A program made the position numbers and the translations under genes. A DNA stretch of 63,549 bases from CAG-826 sp964546565. Lineage in GTDB: Bacteria; Bacillota_I; Bacilli_A; RFN20; CAG-826. This document shows, one piece after another, positions 9,148-17,161 of the stretch. Every line of letters begins with the position of its first letter. Positions within the stretch are counted from its first letter, which is position 1. The stretch lies in NCBI GenBank assembly GCA_964546565.1, contig CAZJKC010000002.1, forward strand, positions 1 to 63,549. Reading direction: 5' to 3'. The notes beneath the pieces are model-generated. The model did not search any database. It was not told where the DNA came from and saw only the letters and a list, made by a program, of their open reading frames with translations.

Positions 9148-10434
9148 ATGATTGAAATTAATAGGGATTATTATTTAAAACAATTAATAAGCAAAAAAAA
9201 TAATGGCATGATTAAAATAATTACTGGCATTAAAAGATGCGGAAAAAGTTATTTATTATTTACACTATTTTATAAACATTTACTCTCATGTGGTATAAAT
9301 AAAGATCATATTATTACCCTTTCTCTTGACGATGATGAAAATGAAGAACTCTTGAATCCAACGAAGCTTTCACAATATCTCAAATCACAAATTACTGACA
9401 ATGAGACATTTTATATTCTCTTAGATGAAGCGCAATTAGCGATAACACAAGAAGAATACAAAGGAAAAGGAATGGTTAAACTATACGGTATTCTCAATAG
9501 TCTTTTAAAGCGAAATAATATTGATATTTATATAACTGGTAGTAACTCTAAGTTTTTATCTTCCGACATTCTTACAGAATTTCGCGGTCGTGGTGATGAA
9601 ATTAGAGTTCATCCATTGTCATTTAAAGAATTCATGTCTGTATATCCTCAGGATATATATTCAGGATATCGTGATTACTCCTTATATGGAGGACTTCCGT
9701 ATATAACAACACTAAATGATTCGGAAGAAAAGATTAAGTATTTAAATAATCTTTTTAAAAATACCTATTTAAAAGATATTATTGAAAGACATGATTTAAA
9801 AGGCGATATCGTTATGGAAACTTTAGTTGATGTATTATCTTCAGACATATCTTCACTAACTAATCCTACTAAAATCGCTCATACATTTGTTTCTCATTCG
9901 ATTAAAACTAACGCTAATACTATTTCAACATACATTGATTATCTCATTGATGCCTTCATTATTTCCAAAGTTCAAAGATACAATATAAAAGGTAAAAAAT
10001 ATATCGGATCCCCCTTAAAATACTATTTTGAAGATATAGGATTACGAAATGCTCGCCTTAATTTTCGGCAAATTGAGCCAACTCATGCCATGGAAAACAT
10101 TTTATACAATGAACTCATTATCCGTGGCTTCAATGTCGATGTTGGCGTAGTCGAAAAACACACAAAAAATGATAATGGTCAAAACACTATTAAACTATTA
10201 GAAGTTGACTTTGTCTGTAACAAAGGTAGCCAACGTTATTATATCCAATCAGTATATTCTCTTCCTGATATTAAAAAAATAGAACAAGAACAAGCATCAC
10301 TTGATAAAATCGACGATTCTTTTAAGAAAATAATCGTAGTACAAGACAATATTGCTCCTTGGCACAATGAAAAAGGGTATTTGATTATCAATATTTTAGA
10401 TTTTTTACTCGATCCTCGTAGTTTAGAATTGTAA
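9148..10434 (+). CDS. AAA-family ATPase with DUF4143-type C-terminal domain
   Basis: 428 aa. The N-terminal P-loop ATPase has GIKRCGKSY (Walker A, near 27) and LLDEAQ (Walker B, near 92), then ITGSNSKFLSS (sensor-1-like) and the FRGRGDEIRVHPLSFKEF segment typical of the family. The C-terminal half is the winged-helix/DUF4143-like region, with EVDFVC near 352. The ribosome site is GAGGTG, and the mRNA leader consists largely of the 38-bp repeat. Copies of this family are common, often accessory genes in Firmicutes and Bacteroidetes, and their role is not established. The gene lies exactly between two direct repeats, which suggests it moved in as a cassette. Confidence 0.9.
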   Translation: MIEINRDYYLKQLISKKNNGMIKIITGIKRCGKSYLLFTLFYKHLLSCGINKDHIITLSLDDDENEELLNPTKLSQYLKSQITDNETFYILLDEAQLAITQEEYKGKGMVKLYGILNSLLKRNNIDIYITGSNSKFLSSDILTEFRGRGDEIRVHPLSFKEFMSVYPQDIYSGYRDYSLYGGLPYITTLNDSEEKIKYLNNLFKNTYLKDIIERHDLKGDIVMETLVDVLSSDISSLTNPTKIAHTFVSHSIKTNANTISTYIDYLIDAFIISKVQRYNIKGKKYIGSPLKYYFEDIGLRNARLNFRQIEPTHAMENILYNELIIRGFNVDVGVVEKHTKNDNGQNTIKLLEVDFVCNKGSQRYYIQSVYSLPDIKKIEQEQASLDKIDDSFKKIIVVQDNIAPWHNEKGYLIINILDFLLDPRSLEL

Positions 10435-10560
10435 TAACAAATCAAAGATGTTCATTTCGTAAAAAGTCGGTAAACCGCAAAATTGCTAATCAAAAACAAT
10501 AAATACTATTTTAAAAGGCGTTAAAAGTTAACATAACTTATCTCCGCTAAGATAAACGCA
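10435..10560. other. Intergenic stretch between ATPase cassette and inverted-repeat arm
   Basis: This begins the 520-bp gene-poor stretch up to 10958. Apart from the second direct repeat (10452-10489) it is AT-rich with no ORF or clear promoter that I can support. The rest of the stretch holds the left inverted-repeat arm and a coding remnant, listed separately. Confidence 0.5.
10452..10489 (+). repeat. 38-bp direct repeat, copy 2 (right of ATPase gene)
   Basis: Same orientation as copy 1, with two differences (G to A and A to G). It starts 17 bp after the ATPase stop. Together the copies delimit a segment of about 1.39 kb that contains only the ATPase gene. Confidence 0.9.
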
Positions 10561-10680
10561 TGAAATGAAAAAATCACAAATTAAATAGTTAATACTCGAT
10601 TTTTATTGAATTTATTTGAATAAATAAAAAAAAAGAGGACCTTAAAGAACCTAATATAGGTTGCTTATTATCTCTCTTTT
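10561..10680 (+). repeat. 120-bp inverted repeat, left arm
   Basis: The reverse complement of 11630-11749 aligns to this arm without gaps; I count 13 mismatches in 120 (89% identity), with a perfect run of more than 30 bp at about 10584-10617. The arm also contains a small hairpin (AACCTA-A-TAGGTT type) enclosed by AAGAGG...CTCTCTTTT, so each arm can fold as a terminator-like structure by itself. Confidence 0.92.
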
Positions 10681-10697
10681 ATTTTTGATATGTTTTA

Positions 10698-10931
10698 TTA
10701 TTGTTTTGATTGAAGAAGAAGATCGTGTAAATCTTTACCATCAAGAAATTTAAATAATTTTAAAAGATTGATTTCATAATTACTTCGAAAAGATTTTAAT
10801 GTTCTCATTTTTGATCCATTTCGAAATAGAGGAGCAATTAATACTAATAATGTATTTATCATTTTTCTTATTAAAGATAGATTATTATTAGCTATTATTT
10901 TTTTATGCGATTGCCCTATCTGATAGATGCT
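10698..10931 (-). pseudogene. 77-codon coding remnant, possibly a transposase tail
   Basis: The frame is open from just after a TGA near 10932 to TAA at 10698-10700; the first ATG is at 10862 (54 aa). The peptide has the Asn-rich/hydrophobic pattern SHKKIIANNNLSLIRKM, then INTLLVLI and a basic-hydrophobic tail ending LLLQSKQ. This pattern resembles the C-terminal helices of IS4-like transposases, but I cannot name a family. There is no ribosome site. Its place between the inverted-repeat arm and the toxin gene fits a relic of the element that owned the arms. Confidence 0.35.
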
Positions 10932-10958
10932 TCACCTTGTATTTTGTCTTGAAAAATA

Positions 10959-11240
10959 CTATTTTTTAAATAGCTCTGAGTGTGTACCAAGTCTATATAA
11001 CATCAGTACTAACACATTATCTTTGATTTCGTAAATGAGTAGCCAATCCGGTTCAATGTGACATTCACGAGTACCTTTATAGATACCTGTAAGGTCATGG
11101 TCTCTGTATTTTGCATCCAGCACACCGCCATTCGCCAAAATATCAATTACTTCAAATAGTTTATCAAGATTTTTGCTTTGCTTTTTAGCAAGCTTTAAAT
11201 CCTTTTTAAACTGTGTGGTAAATTGAACTTCGTATTTCAT
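10959..11240 (-). CDS. yafQ: YafQ-type mRNA interferase toxin (RelE superfamily)
   Basis: 93 aa, the usual YafQ length. Ribosome-dependent mRNA endonuclease of a type II toxin-antitoxin system. The YafQ signature is complete: RDHDLTG (His of the active site), ECHIEPDWLLIYE (His, Asp, Trp) and the C-terminal HSELF (His, Phe). Its ATG overlaps the antitoxin stop by 4 bp (ATGA), so the two are translationally coupled, antitoxin first. The pair sits inside 120-bp inverted repeats. All catalytic positions are kept, so the toxin is probably active. Confidence 0.92.
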   Translation of the reverse strand: MKYEVQFTTQFKKDLKLAKKQSKNLDKLFEVIDILANGGVLDAKYRDHDLTGIYKGTRECHIEPDWLLIYEIKDNVLVLMLYRLGTHSELFKK

Positions 11241-11509
11241 TCTTCCAGAGCCGCCTTAAGAGCATCCATACTGGAATATCTTGGAGCAGAAGGGTCATTC
11301 ATCAGTCTGCGACCTTCTTCAATTGCAGCAGCAGTTGTTTCGTTTGGCACTACTAATTTTATTTCAAAAGGAATTCCGTGCTCACGAATAGCTGCTCTCA
11401 GAAACATATTTATAGCGGTAGTCATGTTTAATCCGAGTTCATTGAATATTTCTTCAGCTTGGTCTTTGATGACCTTATTTGTTCTGATATTTAAATTTGT
11501 TGTCGCCAT
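11237..11509 (-). CDS. dinJ: DinJ-type antitoxin (RelB/DinJ family)
   Basis: 90 aa from the ATG at 11509, which has GGAGGTG upstream; the longer frame from 11602 has no ribosome site and its extra residues cross the promoter. The N-terminal ribbon-helix-helix DNA-binding domain (TNLNIRTNKVIKDQAEEIF, then LGLNMTTAINMFLRAA) is followed by the C-terminal toxin-wrapping region. It would neutralise YafQ and repress the operon. The predicted operator overlaps the -10 box just upstream. Confidence 0.92.
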   Translation of the reverse strand: MATTNLNIRTNKVIKDQAEEIFNELGLNMTTAINMFLRAAIREHGIPFEIKLVVPNETTAAAIEEGRRLMNDPSAPRYSSMDALKAALEE

Positions 11510-11525
11510 GCAAACACCTCCGTTC

Positions 11526-11560
11526 ACATATATTATATGTATAAATTCGGCTGTCGTCAA
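11526..11560 (-). promoter_or_regulatory. dinJ-yafQ promoter with palindromic operator
   Basis: On the minus strand, TTGACG (11555-11560) and TATAAT (11532-11537) are 17 bp apart. A perfect 15-bp palindrome ACATATA-T-TATATGT (11526-11540) covers the -10 box, the right place for autorepression by DinJ. Confidence 0.75.
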
Positions 11561-11629
11561 CACACTGTCATTATGTTTTATATGAACCGTTATTTGAAAC
11601 ATATATTAAAACTTATCCCTCAATTAAAT

Positions 11630-11749
11630 AAAAGAGAGCTAATAAGCAACCAATATTAGGTTTTTGAAAGCCCTCTTTTTTTGCATTTATACAAATAAAT
11701 TCAATAAAAATCGAGTATTAACTATTCTATTTGCGTTTTTTTCATTTCA
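11630..11749 (-). repeat. 120-bp inverted repeat, right arm
   Basis: The partner of 10561-10680 in inverted orientation, gapless, 107 of 120 identical by hand count. The arms bracket about 950 bp holding the coding remnant and the dinJ-yafQ operon with its promoter. Confidence 0.92.
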
Positions 11750-11781
11750 CACATTTATACTATTATCTCCACCTTTTTCTT

Positions 11782-12321
11782 TTATTGACATTTCTTATAT
11801 AAATATTTTTCTAAGAATGGATAAATAATAAAGCCCACTACTAGACAAAGTGCTAAAGAAATTAAAACATACGGTCCGCTATAGAGTAATGAGCCAACAA
11901 ATGGTGTATTGAAGGCAAGAATACCCGATAACGTATGAAATAATAATCTTAATAATGATGGAATAATCATTCCTAAAGCAAAAAAGATATAATTAATTAT
12001 TTTATGGCCTCTCAAAGCATATTTGCTAAAAAAGCCACTCATTCCTAAAATGCCATAAGCTAGTATATAATCAAACACTAGCGAAGCCCAGTGAAAAGCA
12101 TATCCGTCCGATAAAAAGTTAATCGCTGCATAACTTAAGGCCCCGATAAAACCATATTTTGGTCCAAGACTAAATCCGATAATGAAAATCGGTAGCATCG
12201 CTAAGGAAACAGAACCTCCATTTTCCATTCGCATTAAAGGTATCGCCTTCATAATTATGGCGACAACAACGGCTAAAGACACCATCATGGCTGTAAAAAC
12301 CATTTTTTCAATTTTGTTCAT
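11782..12321 (-). CDS. thiT: Thiamine ECF transporter S-component ThiT
   Basis: 179 aa with six predicted membrane helices. It is the substrate-binding subunit of an energy-coupling-factor importer for thiamine and would use shared EcfAA'T, not in this window. The GGSVSLAMLPI segment near 35, WASLVFDYILAYGILG near 78, and overall length match the ThiT/YuaJ family. The call is strengthened by the TPP riboswitch directly upstream. Monocistronic. No thiamine biosynthetic genes are nearby, which suggests uptake or salvage. Confidence 0.88.
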   Translation of the reverse strand: MNKIEKMVFTAMMVSLAVVVAIIMKAIPLMRMENGGSVSLAMLPIFIIGFSLGPKYGFIGALSYAAINFLSDGYAFHWASLVFDYILAYGILGMSGFFSKYALRGHKIINYIFFALGMIIPSLLRLLFHTLSGILAFNTPFVGSLLYSGPYVLISLALCLVVGFIIYPFLEKYLYKKCQ

Positions 12322-12376
12322 TTTCTTGTCCTCCTAAATAAAAATCCGCTTTATGGGCGGAGGAAAAACAAAAAAA

Positions 12377-12461
12377 ATCCTACGCCAGCATTACCTGGAT
12401 CAGGTATGGTCTGTTCTGGATTAAGAACACTCTCAGCCTATTTCCATAAGCTCCCAAAGCA
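12377..12461 (-). promoter_or_regulatory. TPP riboswitch (THI element)
   Basis: On the minus strand the leader contains the conserved CTGAGA, the ACCTGATCCAGGTAATGC helix/core and GCGTAGGA, closed by GGGAGC near 12450. It is about 55 bp from the thiT start. It would lower expression when thiamine pyrophosphate is abundant. Confidence 0.95.
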
Positions 12462-12552
12462 ATACTATAATATTTCAAATTAATTTTCAACATTTTTAGC
12501 ATATCTTAAAAAAATAAATCGTAAGATATAGCGATAGAAAGGAAAATATTAT

Positions 12553-12957
12553 ATGGATCGTATGCAACCACCACCACCAAATTATTATGGTGTACCTTAT
12601 CCTTCAACTAATCCTAATGACCAACCACAAATGATGCCAGGGCCAGGGCGAGAAGCACCTAACTATTATGGTAATAATACCGCTCCTACGCAAAATAATC
12701 TGCCAACAAGCAATAATGCAACTACTGATAACAATGAAATGGAACATACATTTAAATCATCGACTAATGCCTATATTGGCAAAAAAATGAAAGTTTATTG
12801 TAGCTTTCCTGATTCCTCAAAATGGCATGATGTAATTTTTGAAGGACGCTTAGTTTACGCTGAAAATGATCATCTTATATTGCGTAATTTAAATACCGAT
12901 TTATGGACCATTATCGTTAGCGTCTATATTAATTACATCGAGTTATCAGAAGCCTAA
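12553..12957 (+). CDS. gerQ: GerQ-like spore-coat protein
   Basis: 134 aa. The first 65 residues are low-complexity, rich in Pro, Asn, Gln and Tyr. The C-terminal domain (about 68-134) contains the GerQ/YwdL pattern: GKKMKVYCSFPDSSKW, IFEGRLVYAENDHLIL and YINYIEL. In Bacillus GerQ is a coat protein cross-linked by transglutaminase and needed for germination; the Gln-rich N-terminus is the substrate region there. Here the assignment is by motif recall and is moderately sure. It implies that the organism sporulates or descends from spore formers. An AGAAAGGA site precedes the ATG, and a UUCG-loop terminator follows the stop. Confidence 0.65.
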   Translation: MDRMQPPPPNYYGVPYPSTNPNDQPQMMPGPGREAPNYYGNNTAPTQNNLPTSNNATTDNNEMEHTFKSSTNAYIGKKMKVYCSFPDSSKWHDVIFEGRLVYAENDHLILRNLNTDLWTIIVSVYINYIELSEA

Positions 12958-12981
12958 AAAGATTCTTCGGAATCTTTTTTT
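12956..12981 (+). terminator. UUCG-loop bidirectional terminator
   Basis: A perfect 10-bp stem AAAAAGATTC/GAATCTTTTT (12956-12965, 12970-12979) closed by a TTCG tetraloop with flanking T runs. It separates the convergent gerQ-like and ung genes and reaches into the ung stop codon. Confidence 0.9.
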
Positions 12982-13639
12982 AATTTTGCCAATTAATCGG
13001 AGTGATATGATGCTCTATTAAATACTTATTCGTTAATGAAAAGTGGTGATTGCCAAAAAATCCTCCTCTATTCGCACTTAAAGGTGATGGATGCGTTGAT
13101 TCTAGTATCAACCGATGAGGATTAGTAATATATTTTTTTAAATTACGAGCAAAACGCCCCCATAAAAGAAAGACCATTGGATTACCACTTTGATCAATAT
13201 ATTGCAAGATATCCTTTAACAATAATTCATATTCCGGTATTTGATGTGATAAAGCCTCGCCTTTGCGTACACTTAAAATTGCATTTAAAAGTAAAACGCC
13301 TTGATTAGCTAAATAAGTTAAGTCACCATCTTTTCTCATTTTTATGCCTATATCATTCTCTATTTCTTTATAAATGTTATTTAAACTCGGTGGCAAAGGC
13401 ATAAAAGAGGGCACCGAAAAAGATAATCCCATAGCCTGATTAGCTTCATGATATGGATCTTGACCAATAATAACTACTTTCACTCGGTCAAAAGGAGTCT
13501 GCTTAAAGGCATTTAATAATAATTGTTTTGGAGGATATATCGTATGATTTTGATACTCCGTTAGTAAAAAATAATGTAAGCTTTGCATATAATCTTTTTG
13601 TTTAACATTATCAAAAAAAATATCCCATGATTGTTCCAT
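12980..13639 (-). CDS. ung: Uracil-DNA glycosylase (family 1)
   Basis: 219 aa, the normal size. It removes uracil from DNA as the first step of base-excision repair. The water-activating loop GQDPYHEANQAMGLSFSVP is near 59, the uracil pocket includes LNAILSVR, and the minor-groove loop is HPSPLSANRGG near 182. The ATG at 13639 begins the standard MEQSWDIFF; the nearest purine-rich ribosome site is a little distant. Single gene, convergent with the gerQ-like gene. Confidence 0.96.
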   Translation of the reverse strand: MEQSWDIFFDNVKQKDYMQSLHYFLLTEYQNHTIYPPKQLLLNAFKQTPFDRVKVVIIGQDPYHEANQAMGLSFSVPSFMPLPPSLNNIYKEIENDIGIKMRKDGDLTYLANQGVLLLNAILSVRKGEALSHQIPEYELLLKDILQYIDQSGNPMVFLLWGRFARNLKKYITNPHRLILESTHPSPLSANRGGFFGNHHFSLTNKYLIEHHITPINWQN

Positions 13640-13710
13640 AATTACTCATTAAACTCCTCTCTATAGCGTATTAACACCGGCTTTTTATTTAATAATTATT
13701 ATAAATGTTG

Positions 13711-13719
13711 TGATATAAT
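13711..13719 (+). promoter_or_regulatory. Extended -10 promoter of the first glycosyltransferase
   Basis: TGATATAAT lies 19 bp before the ATG at 13738, with only a weak -35 region. The short leader holds the ribosome site AAGAGGAAA. Confidence 0.45.
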
Positions 13720-13737
13720 AAAAAAAGAGGAAAACCT

Positions 13738-14826
13738 ATGCGTATTTTATTTGTTTTTAATCACCCGGCCCCTTATAAAGTTGAATTATTAAATCGCATT
13801 GCCACGCAATTGGACATAACCGTTATTTTTGAACGTCGTTTTAACAATGACAGAAATCGTTCTTTTTATGATGATAACCAATTCCATTTCAAGCATCTTT
13901 TTTTAAATTGTATTCATATTGGGAAGGAAAATGCTCTTTCTTTTAAAATCAAACATCATCTTAAAAAAAATCATTATGACTTAATTATTATGAATGGTTA
14001 TTCCACCTTAGCGGAAATTATCGCAATTAATTATATGATTAAAAAAAATATTCCTTATGCTCTATATGTTAATGGCGGCCTTATCCGTTCGGATAGCAAA
14101 ATGAAATTCCGTTTAAAACATTTTTTAATTTCTCATGCCTTTCGTTATTACGCACCTAGTCATTATGTCGATGATTATTTGCTACATTATGGGGCCAAAA
14201 AAGAAAACATTAAGTATTATGAATACGCTACGATAAGCGAAAAAGAGATTATCAATAAACCTTTAAATGAACACGAAAAAAAAGAAATATTATCTTCATA
14301 CCATCTTCCTTTAACAACTCCTATTTTTGTTTCCGTCGGTCAATTTATTGATCGTAAAAATATGATGCAATTGCTAGAAATATTTTTATCTCGACCTCAA
14401 TACCATCTTCTTTTAGTAGGTGGGGGGCCGGAAGAAAAAAAATACCGTCGATTTATCAAAAAACATCAGATGACCAATGTAACTATTATGTCTTTTTTAA
14501 AAAGAAAAGAGTTATTTTCCCTTTTAAAAGCCTGTTCTGCAATGATTATTTTATCTAAAGAAGATATATATGGCCATGTCATCAATGAAGCCTTTTCCCA
14601 AGGAATTGGAGTTATTGCCAGCGATAAAATGGTCGCAGCTCATACGCTTATTGAAAATGATAAAAATGGCTATATTGTCTCATTAAATGATAATTCTCTA
14701 ATTTTATCAGCGATGGATAAGATACTTTTGTTATCTTGTTTTGCCGCTACAACAAAAGAAGCTAAAAAAAATACTTATGAAATATCCACAAGTACTCACA
14801 TTAAATTATGGAAGGAGGAAAAATAA
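13738..14826 (+). CDS. GT4-family glycosyltransferase
   Basis: 362 aa, GT-B fold. It probably adds a sugar from a nucleotide-sugar donor to a lipid-linked or surface glycan on the inner face of the membrane. The N-terminal acceptor domain starts MRILFVFNHPAPYKVELL. The donor domain has VSVGQFIDRKN near 200, LLVGGGPEEKKY near 230, and DIYGHVINEAFSQG near 276, which aligns with the usual E-P-F-G-x4-E loop, here with Asp in place of the first Glu. Its stop overlaps the next start (TAATG), forming a two-gene plus-strand unit. Donor and acceptor are unknown. Confidence 0.85.
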   Translation: MRILFVFNHPAPYKVELLNRIATQLDITVIFERRFNNDRNRSFYDDNQFHFKHLFLNCIHIGKENALSFKIKHHLKKNHYDLIIMNGYSTLAEIIAINYMIKKNIPYALYVNGGLIRSDSKMKFRLKHFLISHAFRYYAPSHYVDDYLLHYGAKKENIKYYEYATISEKEIINKPLNEHEKKEILSSYHLPLTTPIFVSVGQFIDRKNMMQLLEIFLSRPQYHLLLVGGGPEEKKYRRFIKKHQMTNVTIMSFLKRKELFSLLKACSAMIILSKEDIYGHVINEAFSQGIGVIASDKMVAAHTLIENDKNGYIVSLNDNSLILSAMDKILLLSCFAATTKEAKKNTYEISTSTHIKLWKEEK

Positions 14827-15998
14827 TGCATATTCTGCTATTATCTACACTTATTAATCCTTCATTGTTTAAAAAGCAAAACACACAATATGGATTTATA
14901 TCTAATCCTTCTAATCAACATTTTTATCACTCTTTAGCAAAAATGCTTGCGATAAACAATACTGTTGATGTCTTAGTCAATCGTCCTTTAATAAAAAAAC
15001 ATTATGGCTTATTTTTAAAATCACAAACGGAAATTGAAGATAATATAACATATCATTATCTTCCGTACATCAATAAACTAAAGATTAAAAGTTTCTTTAT
15101 TTCGCACGCTAATTTTTCTAAAATAAAGCCATTAGTTCATGAAGACACAATTATTTTTGTTGATAGTTTAAACTATTCTTTGCTAGTTTTAGCTTTCCGA
15201 ATCGCTAAGAAATTTCATTTGCCTATTGTAGGAGTATTAACTGACCATCCTAAAAACTTAACTGGTGCCTCAATTACCTACCAACAAAGAATTTTAAAAT
15301 ACTGGTCAAGATTTGACTATTATTATTGTTTAACAAAAGGACTTGAAAAAGAAGCCAATATTTATCATCGCCCTTCCTTTATTAAAGAAGGTCTTATTGA
15401 TCCTAATTTATTTAAAAAAGACGTTAGTGAAATAAAACCATATTTATTCTTTGGTGGTGCTCTATATGAATTATATGGGGTAAAAAAAATGATAAATAAT
15501 TTCTTAATAATCAACAAACAACACAATCTAGACCTTTCTTTATATATAGCAGGGCACGGTATATTAAAAAAAGATATTATAACTTTATCAGAGAAGTATC
15601 CTTCTATAAAGTATTTAGGATTATTAAATCAAGAAGAATTATTAGAAATCGAATGTCACGCTCTTTTTAATATTAATCCTCGGCCTTTAAACGAAACAAT
15701 CGATAATCTATCTTTTCCTAGTAAAGTATTAGAATATATTGCTTCCGGTCGACCTTTAATATCAACACGTCATCCGCGTCTTGTTGAATTATTTGATGAT
15801 AATATATTTTGGATTGAAAACGATACGGAAGATGATTATTTATCTACTATAAAAAAGGTGATGAATACATCACCTGACACACTTTTATCGAAAATTAAAA
15901 AGGCGCAAAAAATAGTATATGAGAACTATTCTCTTCCCGCTGTAGCGGCTTCTTTAGACTCTTTCTTTAAAGAAAGTAAATGTTCTTCTAGTGATTGA
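14826..15998 (+). CDS. Glycosyltransferase, GT-B fold
   Basis: 390 aa from the ATG at 14826, preceded by GGAAGGAGG. The first six codons of the longer frame lie inside the preceding gene and are unlikely to be used. The C-terminal half has a GT4-like donor region: LYIAGHGILKKDI, FNINPRPLNE and FPSKVLEYIASGRPLIST near 305. Translationally coupled to the preceding glycosyltransferase. Its last 73 bp run antisense to the end of the converging gene at 15926. Specificity unknown. Confidence 0.85.
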   Translation: MHILLLSTLINPSLFKKQNTQYGFISNPSNQHFYHSLAKMLAINNTVDVLVNRPLIKKHYGLFLKSQTEIEDNITYHYLPYINKLKIKSFFISHANFSKIKPLVHEDTIIFVDSLNYSLLVLAFRIAKKFHLPIVGVLTDHPKNLTGASITYQQRILKYWSRFDYYYCLTKGLEKEANIYHRPSFIKEGLIDPNLFKKDVSEIKPYLFFGGALYELYGVKKMINNFLIINKQHNLDLSLYIAGHGILKKDIITLSEKYPSIKYLGLLNQEELLEIECHALFNINPRPLNETIDNLSFPSKVLEYIASGRPLISTRHPRLVELFDDNIFWIENDTEDDYLSTIKKVMNTSPDTLLSKIKKAQKIVYENYSLPAVAASLDSFFKESKCSSSD

Positions 15999-17155
15999 AC
16001 GATATTTGATAACTGAAAATTATTTTCAAACGCTTGTAATGCTTTATGACCAAGCGTTTTTCTTTCATTTTCAGTCATATTCATCATTTTTTCAATTCCT
16101 TGATATAATTGGTCACTATCCTCATCAACAATTATAGCAGCCCCCGTCGCCTCTAATAATTTCCGAGCATCATGATCAATCATAGCGATTATAGGCTTAC
16201 CAAATGACAAATAAAATATTAACTTATTAGGAATAGTAGTGCCGACAAAGCCCTCCTTACTTAAACCAAGGTATAACGCATCGGCACTTTTTAAATAAGA
16301 AGCTGCTTTATAAGATGGTAAAGGCCCATGATCGATAATTAAATGCTCTAACCCTCTCTTTTTGACTTCTTTAAAAAAAGTCTCTTTATAACTTCCCATA
16401 CCAATTAAATGAAATCTTATTTTGGTATGGTCTTTCACTTTATCAATTGTTTCGTATATATAATGTAATAGTTGTAATTTCCCCATGTTACCACAATAAA
16501 CAATATTAAAAGTATTAGGCTCGTATTTTACTAACGTACTATCTTTCGCAAGCGGTAATGATGGTTGGAATAAAACATCAATTGGAGTATTTATTTTTAA
16601 GACATTATGAAAATAAGAAGCAAAAGAAGGCGATGATATTAATATCTTATCCGCTCCTTTATAAATCGCTTGACTCCATTTATAAAATAAATCATATATC
16701 AAGCCTTTTTCTTTAATAGTCTTGGTGACCACTAAAGAATTAGGCCATAAATCAACACAATAATGCAAATGCGGAACATGATATTTCTTTTTATACCAAT
16801 TTCCCGCCGATGCAGCAATAACAGGCGATAAAGTCATCGAAAAAACAATATCAAAATCCTTATCTATCTTTTTTACATATTTCCGCGAATTTTTAAAAAA
16901 TGATAAATAATTGCGGCATATCGATAATTTAGAATCTTTACGAGGATAAACCACAACACGATGAACATGAACTCCATCAATTATCTCTTTTTTATTTTTT
17001 TTCGGATTATAGTCATCCATGATACGATTGTATCCATAGTTTGGAAGACCCGTTATCACATGAACTTCGTGTCCTCTTTTAACTAATTCACTTAATATAT
17101 TCGAAATAACGAATGGCTCGGGGGCATAGTATTGACATATCGCTAATATTTTCAT
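15926..17155 (-). CDS. GT4-family glycosyltransferase (WcaI/WbuB-like)
   Basis: 409 aa. The N-terminus MKILAICQYYAPEPFVISNI and GLPNYGYNRIMDDY are typical of WcaI/WbuB-type transferases of capsule or O-unit synthesis. The donor domain has YCGNMGKLQ near 225 and TTIPNKLIFYLSFGKPIIA near 325. Seven bp after the flippase gene, with AGGAG upstream, so probably the last gene of the minus-strand operon. The final 13 residues (charged, ending ATAGRE) are encoded only in the 73-bp overlap with the opposite gene and look like an extension past the domain. Confidence 0.86.
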   Translation of the reverse strand: MKILAICQYYAPEPFVISNILSELVKRGHEVHVITGLPNYGYNRIMDDYNPKKNKKEIIDGVHVHRVVVYPRKDSKLSICRNYLSFFKNSRKYVKKIDKDFDIVFSMTLSPVIAASAGNWYKKKYHVPHLHYCVDLWPNSLVVTKTIKEKGLIYDLFYKWSQAIYKGADKILISSPSFASYFHNVLKINTPIDVLFQPSLPLAKDSTLVKYEPNTFNIVYCGNMGKLQLLHYIYETIDKVKDHTKIRFHLIGMGSYKETFFKEVKKRGLEHLIIDHGPLPSYKAASYLKSADALYLGLSKEGFVGTTIPNKLIFYLSFGKPIIAMIDHDARKLLEATGAAIIVDEDSDQLYQGIEKMMNMTENERKTLGHKALQAFENNFQLSNIVQSLEEHLLSLKKESKEAATAGRE

Positions 17156-17161
17156 ACCTTT

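Noticed and set aside
11223..11585. Plus-strand open frame across dinJ
   Set aside because: It lies antisense to dinJ and its promoter, has no ribosome site, and has no protein-like pattern.
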